This document shows, in pieces, positions 15,660 to 24,134 of a DNA stretch of 64,000 bases; position 1 is the stretch's first letter, and each line of letters opens with the position of its first letter. The stretch spans positions 124,001 through 188,000 of the forward strand of contig NZ_QJRH01000069.1 in the NCBI RefSeq assembly GCF_003254545.1, in the 5' to 3' direction. This stretch comes from Flavobacterium tistrianum. GTDB lineage: Bacteria; Bacteroidota; Bacteroidia; Flavobacteriales; Flavobacteriaceae. A model generated the notes under the pieces. That model searched no databases and had not been told where the DNA came from. It worked only from the letters and a program-made list of their open reading frames with translations. Position numbers and translations under genes: made by a program.

Positions 15660-15667
15660 TAGATTTG
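15660..15667 (+). promoter_or_regulatory. -7 element TAGATTTG before gcvT
   Basis: Matches TAnnTTTG 25 bases before the gcvT start codon. No clear -33 TTG at the usual spacing. Confidence 0.5.
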
Positions 15668-15692
15668 CAAAACAATTTTATAAAACAACACA

Positions 15693-16775
15693 ATGAAAAA
15701 TACTGCGCTTACGCACATACATGAAGGTTTAGGAGCGAAAATGCTTCCTTTTGCTGGTTATAATATGCCTATCACTTATGAAGGGGTTAATGCTGAACAC
15801 GAAACGGTTCGTAATGGTGTGGGCGTTTTTGACGTTTCTCACATGGGTGAATTTTTATTGACAGGTCCAAATGCTTTGGCTTTGATTCAGAAAGTGACTT
15901 CAAACGATGCATCTACTTTGACAATTGGAAGAGCACAATATTCATGTCTTCCGAATAATGAAGGCGGAATTGTTGACGATTTGATTATTTATAAAATGAA
16001 AGAAGAAGAGTATTTACTGGTTGTAAATGCTTCTAATATTGAAAAAGACTGGAACTGGATTTCATCTCATAATGATTTGGGAGTTGAAATGAAGAACCTT
16101 TCTGACGAATATTCTTTATTGGCAATTCAAGGTCCAAAAGCTGTTGAAGCTATGCAGTCTTTGACTTCTGTTGATTTGTCTGCTATTGTTTATTATCATT
16201 TTGAAGTAGCTGATTTTGCAGGATTCAACGATGTTATTATTTCTGCTACTGGTTATACTGGTTCTGGAGGTTTTGAGATCTATTGCAAAAATGCAGATGC
16301 TGAGGCTATCTGGAACAAAGTTTTTGAAGCTGGAGCTGCTTTCGGAATTAAACCAATTGGTCTTGCAGCTCGTGATACTTTACGTTTAGAAATGGGATTC
16401 TGCCTTTACGGAAATGATATTAATGATACTACCTCTCCTCTTGAAGCTGGTTTAGGATGGATTACTAAATTTACTAAAGATTTTACTAATTCTGAAGCTC
16501 TTAAAAAACAAAAAGAAGCGGGTGTTACCAGAAAATTAATTGCTTTTGAAATGCAAGAGCGCGCTGTGCCAAGACATGATTACGAGATTGTTGATGGTTC
16601 TGGATCGGTAATCGGAATTGTAACTTCTGGAACTATGTCTCCTTCTATGAATAAAGGAATTGGTTTAGGATATGTAACAGTTGCAAACAGTGCGGTTGAC
16701 AGCGATATTTTTATTAGAATCAGAAAGAATGATGTTCCTGCAAAAGTGGTTAAATTACCATTTTACAAGAAATAA
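15693..16775 (+). CDS. gcvT: Aminomethyltransferase, glycine cleavage system T protein
   Basis: Transfers the methylene group from the aminomethyl-lipoyl H protein to tetrahydrofolate and releases ammonia. It is 360 aa, the family length. Signatures: [15 protein letters not shown] at the N-terminus, FDVSHMGEF, the folate-binding region with [13 protein letters not shown], and [17 protein letters not shown]. The conserved Asp of family members appears in [10 protein letters not shown]. gcvH and gcvP are not adjacent, which is usual for Bacteroidota. The gene has its own promoter element and a strong terminator at 16800. Confidence 0.97.
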   Translation: MKNTALTHIHEGLGAKMLPFAGYNMPITYEGVNAEHETVRNGVGVFDVSHMGEFLLTGPNALALIQKVTSNDASTLTIGRAQYSCLPNNEGGIVDDLIIYKMKEEEYLLVVNASNIEKDWNWISSHNDLGVEMKNLSDEYSLLAIQGPKAVEAMQSLTSVDLSAIVYYHFEVADFAGFNDVIISATGYTGSGGFEIYCKNADAEAIWNKVFEAGAAFGIKPIGLAARDTLRLEMGFCLYGNDINDTTSPLEAGLGWITKFTKDFTNSEALKKQKEAGVTRKLIAFEMQERAVPRHDYEIVDGSGSVIGIVTSGTMSPSMNKGIGLGYVTVANSAVDSDIFIRIRKNDVPAKVVKLPFYKK

Positions 16776-16799
16776 GTTTTGAACTTTATAAAATTAAAG

Positions 16800-16829
16800 A
16801 ATGCGTTACGGTTGTAACGCATTTTTTTT
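16800..16829 (+). terminator. Terminator after gcvT
   Basis: A 10-bp stem AATGCGTTAC/GTAACGCATT with loop GGTT, then an eight-base T-run. Confidence 0.92.
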
Positions 16830-16976
16830 GCTTTAAAATAAGCAGATTCAGGTTAATTTATCTGCTGTGTATTCGTTTAACGGTTAAATGCTTTTCGTTG
16901 TCGATATTTTGCTAAAAATACTACAATTTGTAAAAAAATTAGTGTAACTTTAATCATAAACCATGAATTTCCATTT

Positions 16977-19013
16977 ATGAAAAAGATTTCACTACTCCTT
17001 TTTTTGCTGACATCAACTATATCTTTTGGTCAGAACAGCGCAGAAACTTGTGAAATATTAAACAAAATAAATGCGCTTATTCAAGCAGAACACCTAAGAC
17101 CAAAACCAGTTGATGATAGCTTATCTGTGTTCGTTTTTGACAACTTAATTAACGAACTTGACCCTTCTCGCAATATATTTTTTAAGAGCGAATATGATGA
17201 ATTGGCTCAGAAATATCGTTATAACTTAGATGATCTAATTCTAAAGAACGATTGCAGTTTTCTTACTGATATAAAAGCCAAATATGTAAATGGTCTTTTA
17301 CGCACCAAAAAAGTTTTAGAAAAAATCCAGACAATCCCGATAGATTATACTAAGAAAGATACAATTCGTTTTTATAAAAAATCTTTTGCTTTTTATTTAA
17401 AGAAAGAAGACATAGAAAAGGTTTGGATAAAAAAACTGCGCTATCAGATTCTAGATGATATTGCTGAAATGAGTGAAAATTTAGATTCTATAAAAACGAA
17501 TTTTAAATCGATCGAACAAGCTTCTAAAAATCAAATCGTTTCGAATGAAATATGTCGTTTCAGCACATTAATAGAATCAAATACCAAACAGGAAGAAAAA
17601 CTCTATAATTTTTTCTGCACGTATTTTGATCCTCATACGGCTTACTTTAGCGATGATTCTAAAACTAGCTTTGTTGCTTCTTTATCAAAAGAACATTTAT
17701 CGCTTGGAATGACGGTAAACCTCAATGAGAAAAACGAAATCATTATTGATGAGGTAGATCCAAACGGACCCGCATATCAGACTGGACAAGTAAAAAAAGG
17801 CGATCAGATTATTTCTATTTCCAATCAGAAAGAAACGCTTCAGGTTTCTTGCGCTTCGTTAGAGTCTATATCGTCTATGATTTTATCTGAAAGCAACAAA
17901 CATATTACGTTAACCTTAAAACGCAATTCGGGTAAAAGTTTTGATGTTTACATTGAAAAACAAATGATGAAAGATGAAGAAAATTCCGTTTTCAGTTTTA
18001 TCATTGGCAAAGACAGCAAAATTGGCTACATAAAAATTCCGAGTTTCTATGCAGATCTTGACGGCAGCAGCAGAAAAGGTTGTGCCGACGACGTTGCGCG
18101 TGAGGTTATAAAACTGCAAAGAGACAGCATAAAAGGCCTTGTAATTGATCTTATAGACAACGGTGGCGGTTCTATGGAAGAAGCCATAAAATTGGCTGGA
18201 ATGTTTGTAGATTATGGTCCGCTTTCTATTGTAATTGACAGTAAAAAAGAGAAATCTGTAATTAATGATCCTTTTAAAGGTGTAATTTATAGAGGTCCAA
18301 TCGTAGTTTTGGTTAACAGCAATACGGCTTCGGCAAGTGAATTTTTTGCTTCTATTATGCAAGATTACAATCGTGCGCTTTTGTTAGGAAGCACTACGTT
18401 AGGAAAAGCAACCATGCAGACTATTCTTCCGCTTGAAGAAGAAAAAAATACTGATTTCTTAAAGATAACTATCAATAAATTTTACAGAATTACGGGCAAA
18501 AGCCATCAATATATCGGAGTAAGACCAGATGTTGTGCTTCCTGAGTTTTATGAAGATATTTACCAAAAAGAAAGTGATTTTCCGACGGCTATAAAAAATG
18601 ACAGTATTGAGCCTTTCTTAAAATACAAAACATATGTGAAGCGAAATCTGATAGACAAAATTGCTAAAAACAGCTCGGCGAGATTATCAGACAATTACTT
18701 TTTTGACAATATAAAAAAGATCAATCTTAAAATAGATCAGATTGTGAATGCTCCAAAAGCTGAAATTCCGCTGACATTAGATGCGGTTTTCAATCAGAAG
18801 AAAACATTAAATGCACTTTGGACAGAGATCAATACGTTTAATGACGAAAATAATCCGCTTGATGTATACAATTCGAGTGTCAATCAGTTTCTTCTTGGAG
18901 CCTATCCAAATGACAAAACGATTAATCAATATCAAATGGATAATCTTAAAACTAATCCGTATCTAAATGAAGCCGTTAATATTATTAATGAATTTAACGG
19001 AGGAGCCAAGTGA
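16977..19013 (+). CDS. Tail-specific (carboxy-terminal processing) protease, S41 family
   Basis: A periplasmic serine protease of 678 aa, close to the Tsp/Prc length. A signal peptide (MKKISLLLFLLTSTISFG) is followed by the Tsp N-terminal domain (FDNLINELDPSRNIFFKSEY; FDPHTAYFSDDSK), a PDZ domain around residues 235-320 with GPAYQTGQVKKGDQIISI, and the S41 domain. The catalytic pair is S454 in NTASASEFF and K477 in LGKATMQT, 23 residues apart. The C-terminal ~140 residues form the Tsp tail domain. The stop codon runs into a heptamer repeat. Single gene; substrates unknown. Confidence 0.92.
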   Translation: MKKISLLLFLLTSTISFGQNSAETCEILNKINALIQAEHLRPKPVDDSLSVFVFDNLINELDPSRNIFFKSEYDELAQKYRYNLDDLILKNDCSFLTDIKAKYVNGLLRTKKVLEKIQTIPIDYTKKDTIRFYKKSFAFYLKKEDIEKVWIKKLRYQILDDIAEMSENLDSIKTNFKSIEQASKNQIVSNEICRFSTLIESNTKQEEKLYNFFCTYFDPHTAYFSDDSKTSFVASLSKEHLSLGMTVNLNEKNEIIIDEVDPNGPAYQTGQVKKGDQIISISNQKETLQVSCASLESISSMILSESNKHITLTLKRNSGKSFDVYIEKQMMKDEENSVFSFIIGKDSKIGYIKIPSFYADLDGSSRKGCADDVAREVIKLQRDSIKGLVIDLIDNGGGSMEEAIKLAGMFVDYGPLSIVIDSKKEKSVINDPFKGVIYRGPIVVLVNSNTASASEFFASIMQDYNRALLLGSTTLGKATMQTILPLEEEKNTDFLKITINKFYRITGKSHQYIGVRPDVVLPEFYEDIYQKESDFPTAIKNDSIEPFLKYKTYVKRNLIDKIAKNSSARLSDNYFFDNIKKINLKIDQIVNAPKAEIPLTLDAVFNQKKTLNALWTEINTFNDENNPLDVYNSSVNQFLLGAYPNDKTINQYQMDNLKTNPYLNEAVNIINEFNGGAK

Positions 19014-19081
19014 TTTTAGATTTTAGATTTTAGATTTTAGATTTTAGATTTTAGATTTTAGATTTTAGATTTTAGATTTTA
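19012..19081 (+). repeat. Tandem heptamer GATTTTA, ten units
   Basis: Ten perfect 7-base units, starting in the TGA stop of the S41 protease gene. Such arrays change length easily by slippage. The rest of the 19014-19329 spacer holds CGCAAAG-type repeats and the yebC promoter; no gene seen. Confidence 0.9.
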
Positions 19082-19298
19082 AAAATCGCTTCGCTCTTTT
19101 TGTAATTTGGATTTGTTTAAAATTTAGATTTGTGAACTTTTATAAAACTAGATATTAAAGTCTTAAAAAAAATCCTTGTGCTCTTTGCGTAAATCCTAGC
19201 GAACTTTGCGGTTAAAATCAGCGTAAGCCATTCAACTTGAAACTTGAAACCTGAAACAAAAAAGAACAATTTTGTTTTTGTAAAAATTAGGAAAACCG

Positions 19299-19306
19299 TA
19301 TTTTTG
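19299..19306 (+). promoter_or_regulatory. -7 element TATTTTTG of the yebC promoter
   Basis: Perfect TAnnTTTG with TTG at 19278-19280 (18-base spacing), 23 bases before the start codon. Confidence 0.65.
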
Positions 19307-19329
19307 CATCACAAAACTAAAAATTAGAA

Positions 19330-20043
19330 ATGGGAAGAGCGTTCGAATTTAGAAAAGGAAGAAAAATGAAACGTTGGTCAGCAATGGCCAAAACATTTAC
19401 CAGAATTGGTAAAGATATCGTAATGGCTGTTAAAGAAGGCGGACCAAACCCAGACGCCAATTCTAGATTAAGAGCTGTTATTCAAAATGCAAAAGCCGCA
19501 AACATGCCTAAGGACAATGTGGAGCGCGCTATTAAAAATGCAAGTAATAAAGATACTGCCAACTATAAGGAAATTTTGTTTGAAGGATATGCTCCTCACG
19601 GAATTGCTATTTTAATTGAAACTGCTTCTGATAACAATAACAGAACTGTAGCAAACATTCGTAGTTATTTCAACAAATGCAACGGAACAATGGGAACTCA
19701 AGGTTCTGTTGAGTTTATGTTTGACCACACTTGCAACTTCAGAATTGCAAAAGATGGTATCGATGCTGAGGAATTAGAACTAGAATTAATTGATTTTGGT
19801 GCTGAAGAGGTTTTTGAAGATGAAGACGGAATCTTAATCTATGCTCCTTTTGGAAGTTTTGGTGCTTTGCAAAAAGAATTAGAAAACAGAGGTCTTGAAA
19901 TCCTTTCTTCTGGTTTTGAGCGTATTCCGCAAATTACTAAAGAATTAACCGAAGCTCAAATCGCTGACGTTGAGAAATTGATCGAAAAAATAGAAGAAGA
20001 TGATGACGTAATGAACGTTTATCATACCATGAAAGAAGAATAG
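19330..20043 (+). CDS. yebC: YebC/PmpR-family DNA-binding regulatory protein
   Basis: A 237-aa member of the YebC/TACO1 family, known as transcriptional regulators and, in recent work, as helpers of translation through proline stretches. Signature segments: MGRAFEFRKGRKMKRWSAMA at the N-terminus, NSRLRAVIQNAKAANMPKDN, the GYAPHGIAILIE strand, and the acidic C-terminal domain. Length is normal. It has its own promoter and terminator, hence monocistronic. Note that the N-terminal sequence is of the Bacteroidota type (FEFRKGRK rather than AGHSKW). Confidence 0.96.
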   Translation: MGRAFEFRKGRKMKRWSAMAKTFTRIGKDIVMAVKEGGPNPDANSRLRAVIQNAKAANMPKDNVERAIKNASNKDTANYKEILFEGYAPHGIAILIETASDNNNRTVANIRSYFNKCNGTMGTQGSVEFMFDHTCNFRIAKDGIDAEELELELIDFGAEEVFEDEDGILIYAPFGSFGALQKELENRGLEILSSGFERIPQITKELTEAQIADVEKLIEKIEEDDDVMNVYHTMKEE

Positions 20044-20065
20044 TCTTTCTATAAAATATATCTTA

Positions 20066-20097
20066 AAAAAAGCTCTGGATTTTTCTGGAGCTTTTTT
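20066..20097 (+). terminator. Terminator after yebC
   Basis: Stem AAAAAAGCTC (20066-20075) / GAGCTTTTTT (20088-20097). Confidence 0.8.
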
Positions 20098-20213
20098 GTT
20101 TTTGAAAAGTTTACTTAAAAAACTTCAAAACAACTATTTTGAAACGAAAACGAAAATATTATTTGAATTCATTTTAAAATAAGATTAAACACTTCTAAAG
20201 ATAACATTTCGAT

Positions 20214-20221
20214 TATATTTG
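20214..20221 (+). promoter_or_regulatory. -7 element TATATTTG before the small lipoprotein gene
   Basis: Perfect TAnnTTTG, 29 bases before the start codon at 20251. Confidence 0.6.
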
Positions 20222-20250
20222 CAACACCTCAAATAAAATTAAAACTAAAA

Positions 20251-20463
20251 ATGCAAACATCAAAAATCACTCGAATTGCGGTAGTAGCACTGGTTCTTTT
20301 GTTCTTAGTGCTAAGCGTAATCAGCTGCAGTACTCATGTACACACTCACGACCATCATCATCACCCTGCTCCGGGAAAAAAAATACCGCCAGGACAAGCA
20401 AAAAAAATGAATGGAGACCAAAGCGCCAAAGCATATGCTCCCGGTCAACAGAAAAAAAGATAA
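20251..20463 (+). CDS. Small His-rich lipoprotein
   Basis: A 70-aa protein. A hydrophobic signal (IAVVALVLLFLVLSVIS) ends in a lipobox-like Ser-Cys (residue ~26), followed by a His-rich stretch (THVHTHDHHHHPAPGKK) and two related PGQ repeats (PPGQAKK and APGQQKK). Short Bacteroidota proteins with 'PPGQAKK' tails are common and of unknown function. The histidines suggest metal binding, which is an inference. It has its own TAnnTTTG promoter and a strong terminator. Confidence 0.75.
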   Translation: MQTSKITRIAVVALVLLFLVLSVISCSTHVHTHDHHHHPAPGKKIPPGQAKKMNGDQSAKAYAPGQQKKR

Positions 20464-20466
20464 CAA

Positions 20467-20500
20467 ACACAAGCCTTCTGAAAATTCCAGAAGGCTTTTG
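20467..20500. terminator. Bidirectional terminator between convergent genes
   Basis: Stem AAGCCTTCTG (20471-20480) / CAGAAGGCTT (20488-20497) between the lipoprotein gene (+) and the LamG gene (-). The T/A tails are short. Confidence 0.75.
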
Positions 20501-20524
20501 TGGTATTATAAACAGATAAGAACT

Positions 20525-21436
20525 CTACTTTTTAGCATTCGTATTAATAACCTTAATTAAATAAGTTCCTTCAGGTAAATCCGTAATGTTAGAAGCATTA
20601 GCACTCATTATTTGTCTTCCTTGTGAGAAAACTTCAATCTTTTTACCAGTTTTATTTGTTTCAACAGTGTTGTCCGCAGGTGCTGAAGGTTTTGCAGCTA
20701 CAGCAACAGTTTTTTTTGAAGCACTTAAAGGTGACGAATTTGTAACAGTTGTTTCAGTTACTGTCCCGCCATTTGGTTTCGAGCTATTGTATGCTTCTCT
20801 AACCTGTTCATCAGTCATAGCAACACTATATAGTCTTAAATCATCAATATCTGCGTTGATACTCATTGAGGTATTTAATCTCCCTAGATTTAAAATATAG
20901 CCTTTCGCTGAACGTTGAATCCCGTTAGCCGTTTTTAACAATTCACCGTTACGGTAAATTTTTGAGACATTACCATCGTAAGTAACACTATACATATACC
21001 AGGTTTCTTTAACAAGAGGAACTGATACAATTACATTGTTGTTATCTCCCCACCCTACTAGGCTTAAATCTGAACTTCCTCCACTTACGGGTTGCTGAAC
21101 TAAACCAAAATATTGCCCGTTTACTGCAGCTCCATAACCTAAAATATAATTAGGAATATTTATGGCATTAAATTTTACCCAAACTGATATCGTCCTTGGT
21201 TTATTATCTTGCGGAAGCTCACCAACAACAGCCTGTAAAGATTTATTAACTAATCTTAAAGCTCCTCTTGGTGTTCCCATTCTGTCATTCACATAAAGCG
21301 GAGTTCCAACAAATGAAATGCTATTGTCGGCGCTGTTAAGATTACCATTGAAATTAAATTCCTGCACGGGATTTTGCGCATTAGCAGTTAAAAAATTTAC
21401 AAACAATAAAGTGAGTAATATTTTTTTCATAGGCAT
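20525..21436 (-). CDS. Secreted LamG-like protein with C-terminal sorting-type tail (copy A)
   Basis: A 301-303-aa exported protein. The signal peptide (KKILLTLLFVNFLTANAQ) is followed by a concanavalin-like jelly roll of the LamG/laminin-G type (RTISVWVKFNAINIPNYI; YMYSVTYDGNVSKIYRNGEL; NADIDDLRLYSVAMTDEQV). The C-terminus (IEVFSQGRQIMSANASNITD then LPEGTYLIKV) resembles a T9SS type A sorting domain, implying secretion by gliding-associated type IX machinery. Two ATGs six bases apart are possible starts (21436 or 21430); the second gives a canonical MKK. It is a tandem paralogue of the gene at 21773. Ligand unknown. Confidence 0.8.
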   Translation of the reverse strand: MPMKKILLTLLFVNFLTANAQNPVQEFNFNGNLNSADNSISFVGTPLYVNDRMGTPRGALRLVNKSLQAVVGELPQDNKPRTISVWVKFNAINIPNYILGYGAAVNGQYFGLVQQPVSGGSSDLSLVGWGDNNNVIVSVPLVKETWYMYSVTYDGNVSKIYRNGELLKTANGIQRSAKGYILNLGRLNTSMSINADIDDLRLYSVAMTDEQVREAYNSSKPNGGTVTETTVTNSSPLSASKKTVAVAAKPSAPADNTVETNKTGKKIEVFSQGRQIMSANASNITDLPEGTYLIKVINTNAKK

Positions 21437-21666
21437 AGATTTATGAGAGTGACTTGGGGTTAAGGCAACTAGTAGTTGATTGTAAAATACAGATTCTGCA
21501 AATTCAAAAAATCATTTATTATTTTCAAAAATTTTGTTAAAACTATAATTTTAATTCAACATATCCAAACGATTCCTACATACAAATACACAATTCTCAC
21601 AAAAACACTTTGATGATAGAAATATTATCCTTTTTGCGCATTTCAAAACTATTTTTGATGGAAATT

Positions 21667-21695
21667 AAAAAAAGCCTCCTGAACACAGAAAGCTT
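21667..21695 (-). terminator. Terminator after LamG copy B
   Basis: On the minus strand a 10-bp stem with two G-T wobbles (plus 21672-21681 / 21686-21695, loop of four) is followed by seven T. It lies in the 21437-21772 spacer, which otherwise shows no gene. Confidence 0.75.
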
Positions 21696-21772
21696 TCCTT
21701 ACTATTCCAAAAACCCAATTGCTTGCGCAATAAAAAACTAACTAACATTTAAAAAGTAAACTAAAAAACTAT

Positions 21773-22669
21773 TTATTTTGAGGTAATTTTTTTAGATGGA
21801 GTACTGGTAATTTTTAATAAATATGTCCCCTCTGGAAGATCGATTAAATTCGTTGCATTACTTCCCACTATTTTTTGCCCTTGCGAATAAACTTCAATAC
21901 TTTTTGTGGTTCCGTTTACATCTCCAGAGGTAATAATAGTTTGACTTGTTTTCGCTTTCACTGCTGTTTTTGCCGTTATAGCCTCAGCAACTGTCGCTGT
22001 AAGCAAATTAGACGGCTTTTCGGTCTCGTATAATTCATTTACCTGCTCTAGAGTCAAAGCAACATTATAAATCTTTAAATCATCTATATCAGCATTTATT
22101 CCAACCATTGTATTGATTTCTCCCAATCTAAAAATGTTTCCATTTGTAGATTTCACCATACCTTCCGAGTACTTTAATAATTTACCATCTCGATATATTT
22201 TAGAAGTAGTGCCTTCATATGTAATCGCATAATTGTACCAAACATTCTTTTCAAGTGGTGTAGATACTATAATATCATTAGAAGCGCCCCAAGCTGCTAA
22301 ACTTAAATCAGAGTTGGAAGAAGCTGTTCCTTGCTGCAATAAACCGCAATACTGAGCATTTAAAGGATTTCCGTATCCCCAAATATAATTTGCATTTGAA
22401 ATATCATTGAATTTAACCCAAATACTAATTGTTCTTGCGCTTTTTCCTTGAGGCAGATTATCGATTACTGCTTCTAAAGCTTTATTGTTTAGTCGCTGAG
22501 CTCCTTTTAAGGCTCCAGCTCTATCTGCTACAAAATTATTGGTTCCAATAAATGAAATTGTATTTGCCGTATTGTTTAAAGTACCATTAAAGTTAAATTC
22601 CTGAATCGGTGTTTGTGCATTCACATTCAAAAAACTTACAAACAAAACTGTTAGTAGTAATTTTTTCAT
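21773..22669 (-). CDS. Secreted LamG-like protein with C-terminal sorting-type tail (copy B)
   Basis: A 298-aa paralogue of copy A with the same order: signal peptide (KKLLLTVLFVSFLNVNAQ), LamG-type jelly roll (RTISIWVKFNDISNANYIWG; NYAITYEGTTSKIYRDGKLL; NADIDDLKIYNVALTLEQV) and a sorting-type tail (IEVYSQGQKIVGSNATNLID then LPEGTYLLKI). The linker between jelly roll and tail is Thr/Ala/Lys-rich and diverged. The tandem arrangement with separate terminators suggests duplication with independent transcripts. Surface-glycan binding is an inference. Confidence 0.8.
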   Translation of the reverse strand: MKKLLLTVLFVSFLNVNAQTPIQEFNFNGTLNNTANTISFIGTNNFVADRAGALKGAQRLNNKALEAVIDNLPQGKSARTISIWVKFNDISNANYIWGYGNPLNAQYCGLLQQGTASSNSDLSLAAWGASNDIIVSTPLEKNVWYNYAITYEGTTSKIYRDGKLLKYSEGMVKSTNGNIFRLGEINTMVGINADIDDLKIYNVALTLEQVNELYETEKPSNLLTATVAEAITAKTAVKAKTSQTIITSGDVNGTTKSIEVYSQGQKIVGSNATNLIDLPEGTYLLKITSTPSKKITSK

Positions 22670-22951
22670 AGTAATAGATTTTAGGGATTAAACAACTTTC
22701 GTTATCTTAACATCTCAAAACTAGACCATTATGATTTTTAAAGAAAAAATTCCCGATAAAGTGCCTAAAAAATCGTTTAAACAACGTTTTTCCTGGATTT
22801 TGATGATAAAAACATTTTTAAAAACTCAAAAGTTTTATTAAAATATTACAATAAAAGCAAATAAAATTATATTTTCCTACGTATAAACACAGTATATTCA
22901 TCAAAATAATAAATTTTAACTTTTACAAAATTTATCACCGAGAAAAGTTAG

Positions 22952-22997
22952 AAAAAAAAAAAAAAAAAAAAAACTCCATTCGAAAAACAAATGGAGT
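22952..22997 (-). terminator. Terminator of the cysteine synthase-like gene with a 22-base A/T tract
   Basis: Stem ACTCCATT (22973-22980) / AATGGAGT (22990-22997). On the minus strand it is followed by 22 T (A 22952-22973 on plus). The rest of the 22670-23022 spacer is AT-rich with no gene seen. Confidence 0.85.
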
Positions 22998-23022
22998 CTT
23001 TATATTTTGAAAAGTACTTTTA

Positions 23023-24063
23023 TTACTTTACGAATTCAATTTTTTGAGCTTCTTCTTCATTAACACTATCAAAGAAGCCTTGCTCGTTCATCCAGTCATC
23101 GCTGAATACTTTACTCATGTAACGAGAACCATGATCTGGGAAAATAGCAATAATATTACTGTCTTTTGTAAATTCTCCTTCTTCAGCATATTGTTTAATA
23201 GCCTGCATTACTGCACCAGAAGTATACCCAACAAATAAACCTTCTTTTCTGGTAACCTCTCTAGCAGAGTGAGCGCTTTCCTCGTCGGTTACTTTCATGA
23301 ATTTATCAATAATATCAAAATCGGTTGCCGATGGAATTAAGTTTTTACCAAGACCTTCTATACGGTAAGGGTAAATTTCTTTGCTGTCAAATTCTCTTGT
23401 CTCATGGTATTTTTTCAATACAGATCCAAAAGCATCAACTCCTAAGATTCTAATATTTGGATTTTTTTCTTTTAAGAATTTTGCAGTTCCAGAGATAGTT
23501 CCTCCTGTTCCGCTGCAAGCAACTAAGTGCGTGATTTGTCCTTTTGTTTGTTCCCAAATCTCTGGACCTGTAGTGTTGTAGTGGGCATCAATATTTAGCT
23601 GGTTGAAATATTGATTAATATAGACTGATCCTTTTGTCTCTTCGTGCAAACGTTTGGCTACATTATAATAAGATCTTTCATCATCTGCAGAAACGTGAGC
23701 CGGACAGACATACACTTTGGCGCCTAAACTTCTCAACATGTCAATTTTATCCTTAGATGATTTTGAGCTTACAGCCAAAATACAATTGTAACCTTTAATA
23801 ATGCTTACCATTGCTAAACTAAATCCTGTGTTACCAGAGGTAGTTTCGATAATGGTATCTCCTGGTGATAGAATTCCTTTTCTCTCTGCTTCTTCAATAA
23901 TATATAATGCTATTCTATCTTTTGAGGAATGACCTGGATTGAAAGCTTCTACCTTTGCGTAGAAATTTCCTTCTAACTCTTCGGTGATTTTATTTAGTTT
24001 AATAAGAGGGGTGTTTCCTATTAACTCTAAAACATTATTATAAGCGCTTATTTCTTCTTTCAT
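23023..24063 (-). CDS. PLP-dependent cysteine synthase / cystathionine β-synthase-like enzyme
   Basis: A fold-type II PLP enzyme of 346 aa. The PLP lysine is K48 in [11 protein letters not shown]. The substrate-binding loop [12 protein letters not shown] lies near residue 74, and the phosphate-binding GTGGT appears in [18 protein letters not shown]. It fits O-acetylserine sulfhydrylase or a CBS-type enzyme without the regulatory CBS domains. The start at 24063 is preferred over an upstream in-frame ATG at 24123, since that extension covers the likely promoter (TAAATTTG, minus strand, 24112-24119). Exact substrate cannot be fixed from sequence. Confidence 0.88.
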   Translation of the reverse strand: MKEEISAYNNVLELIGNTPLIKLNKITEELEGNFYAKVEAFNPGHSSKDRIALYIIEEAERKGILSPGDTIIETTSGNTGFSLAMVSIIKGYNCILAVSSKSSKDKIDMLRSLGAKVYVCPAHVSADDERSYYNVAKRLHEETKGSVYINQYFNQLNIDAHYNTTGPEIWEQTKGQITHLVACSGTGGTISGTAKFLKEKNPNIRILGVDAFGSVLKKYHETREFDSKEIYPYRIEGLGKNLIPSATDFDIIDKFMKVTDEESAHSAREVTRKEGLFVGYTSGAVMQAIKQYAEEGEFTKDSNIIAIFPDHGSRYMSKVFSDDWMNEQGFFDSVNEEEAQKIEFVK

Positions 24064-24134
24064 AAAAAAATAGTTAATCAAAGGTCTTTTTAAATTAACC
24101 TTGATAGGTTGCAAATTTAACAAAAAATTTCTAA

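Noticed and set aside
19012..19081. CRISPR array
   Set aside because: Contiguous 7-base units without spacers.
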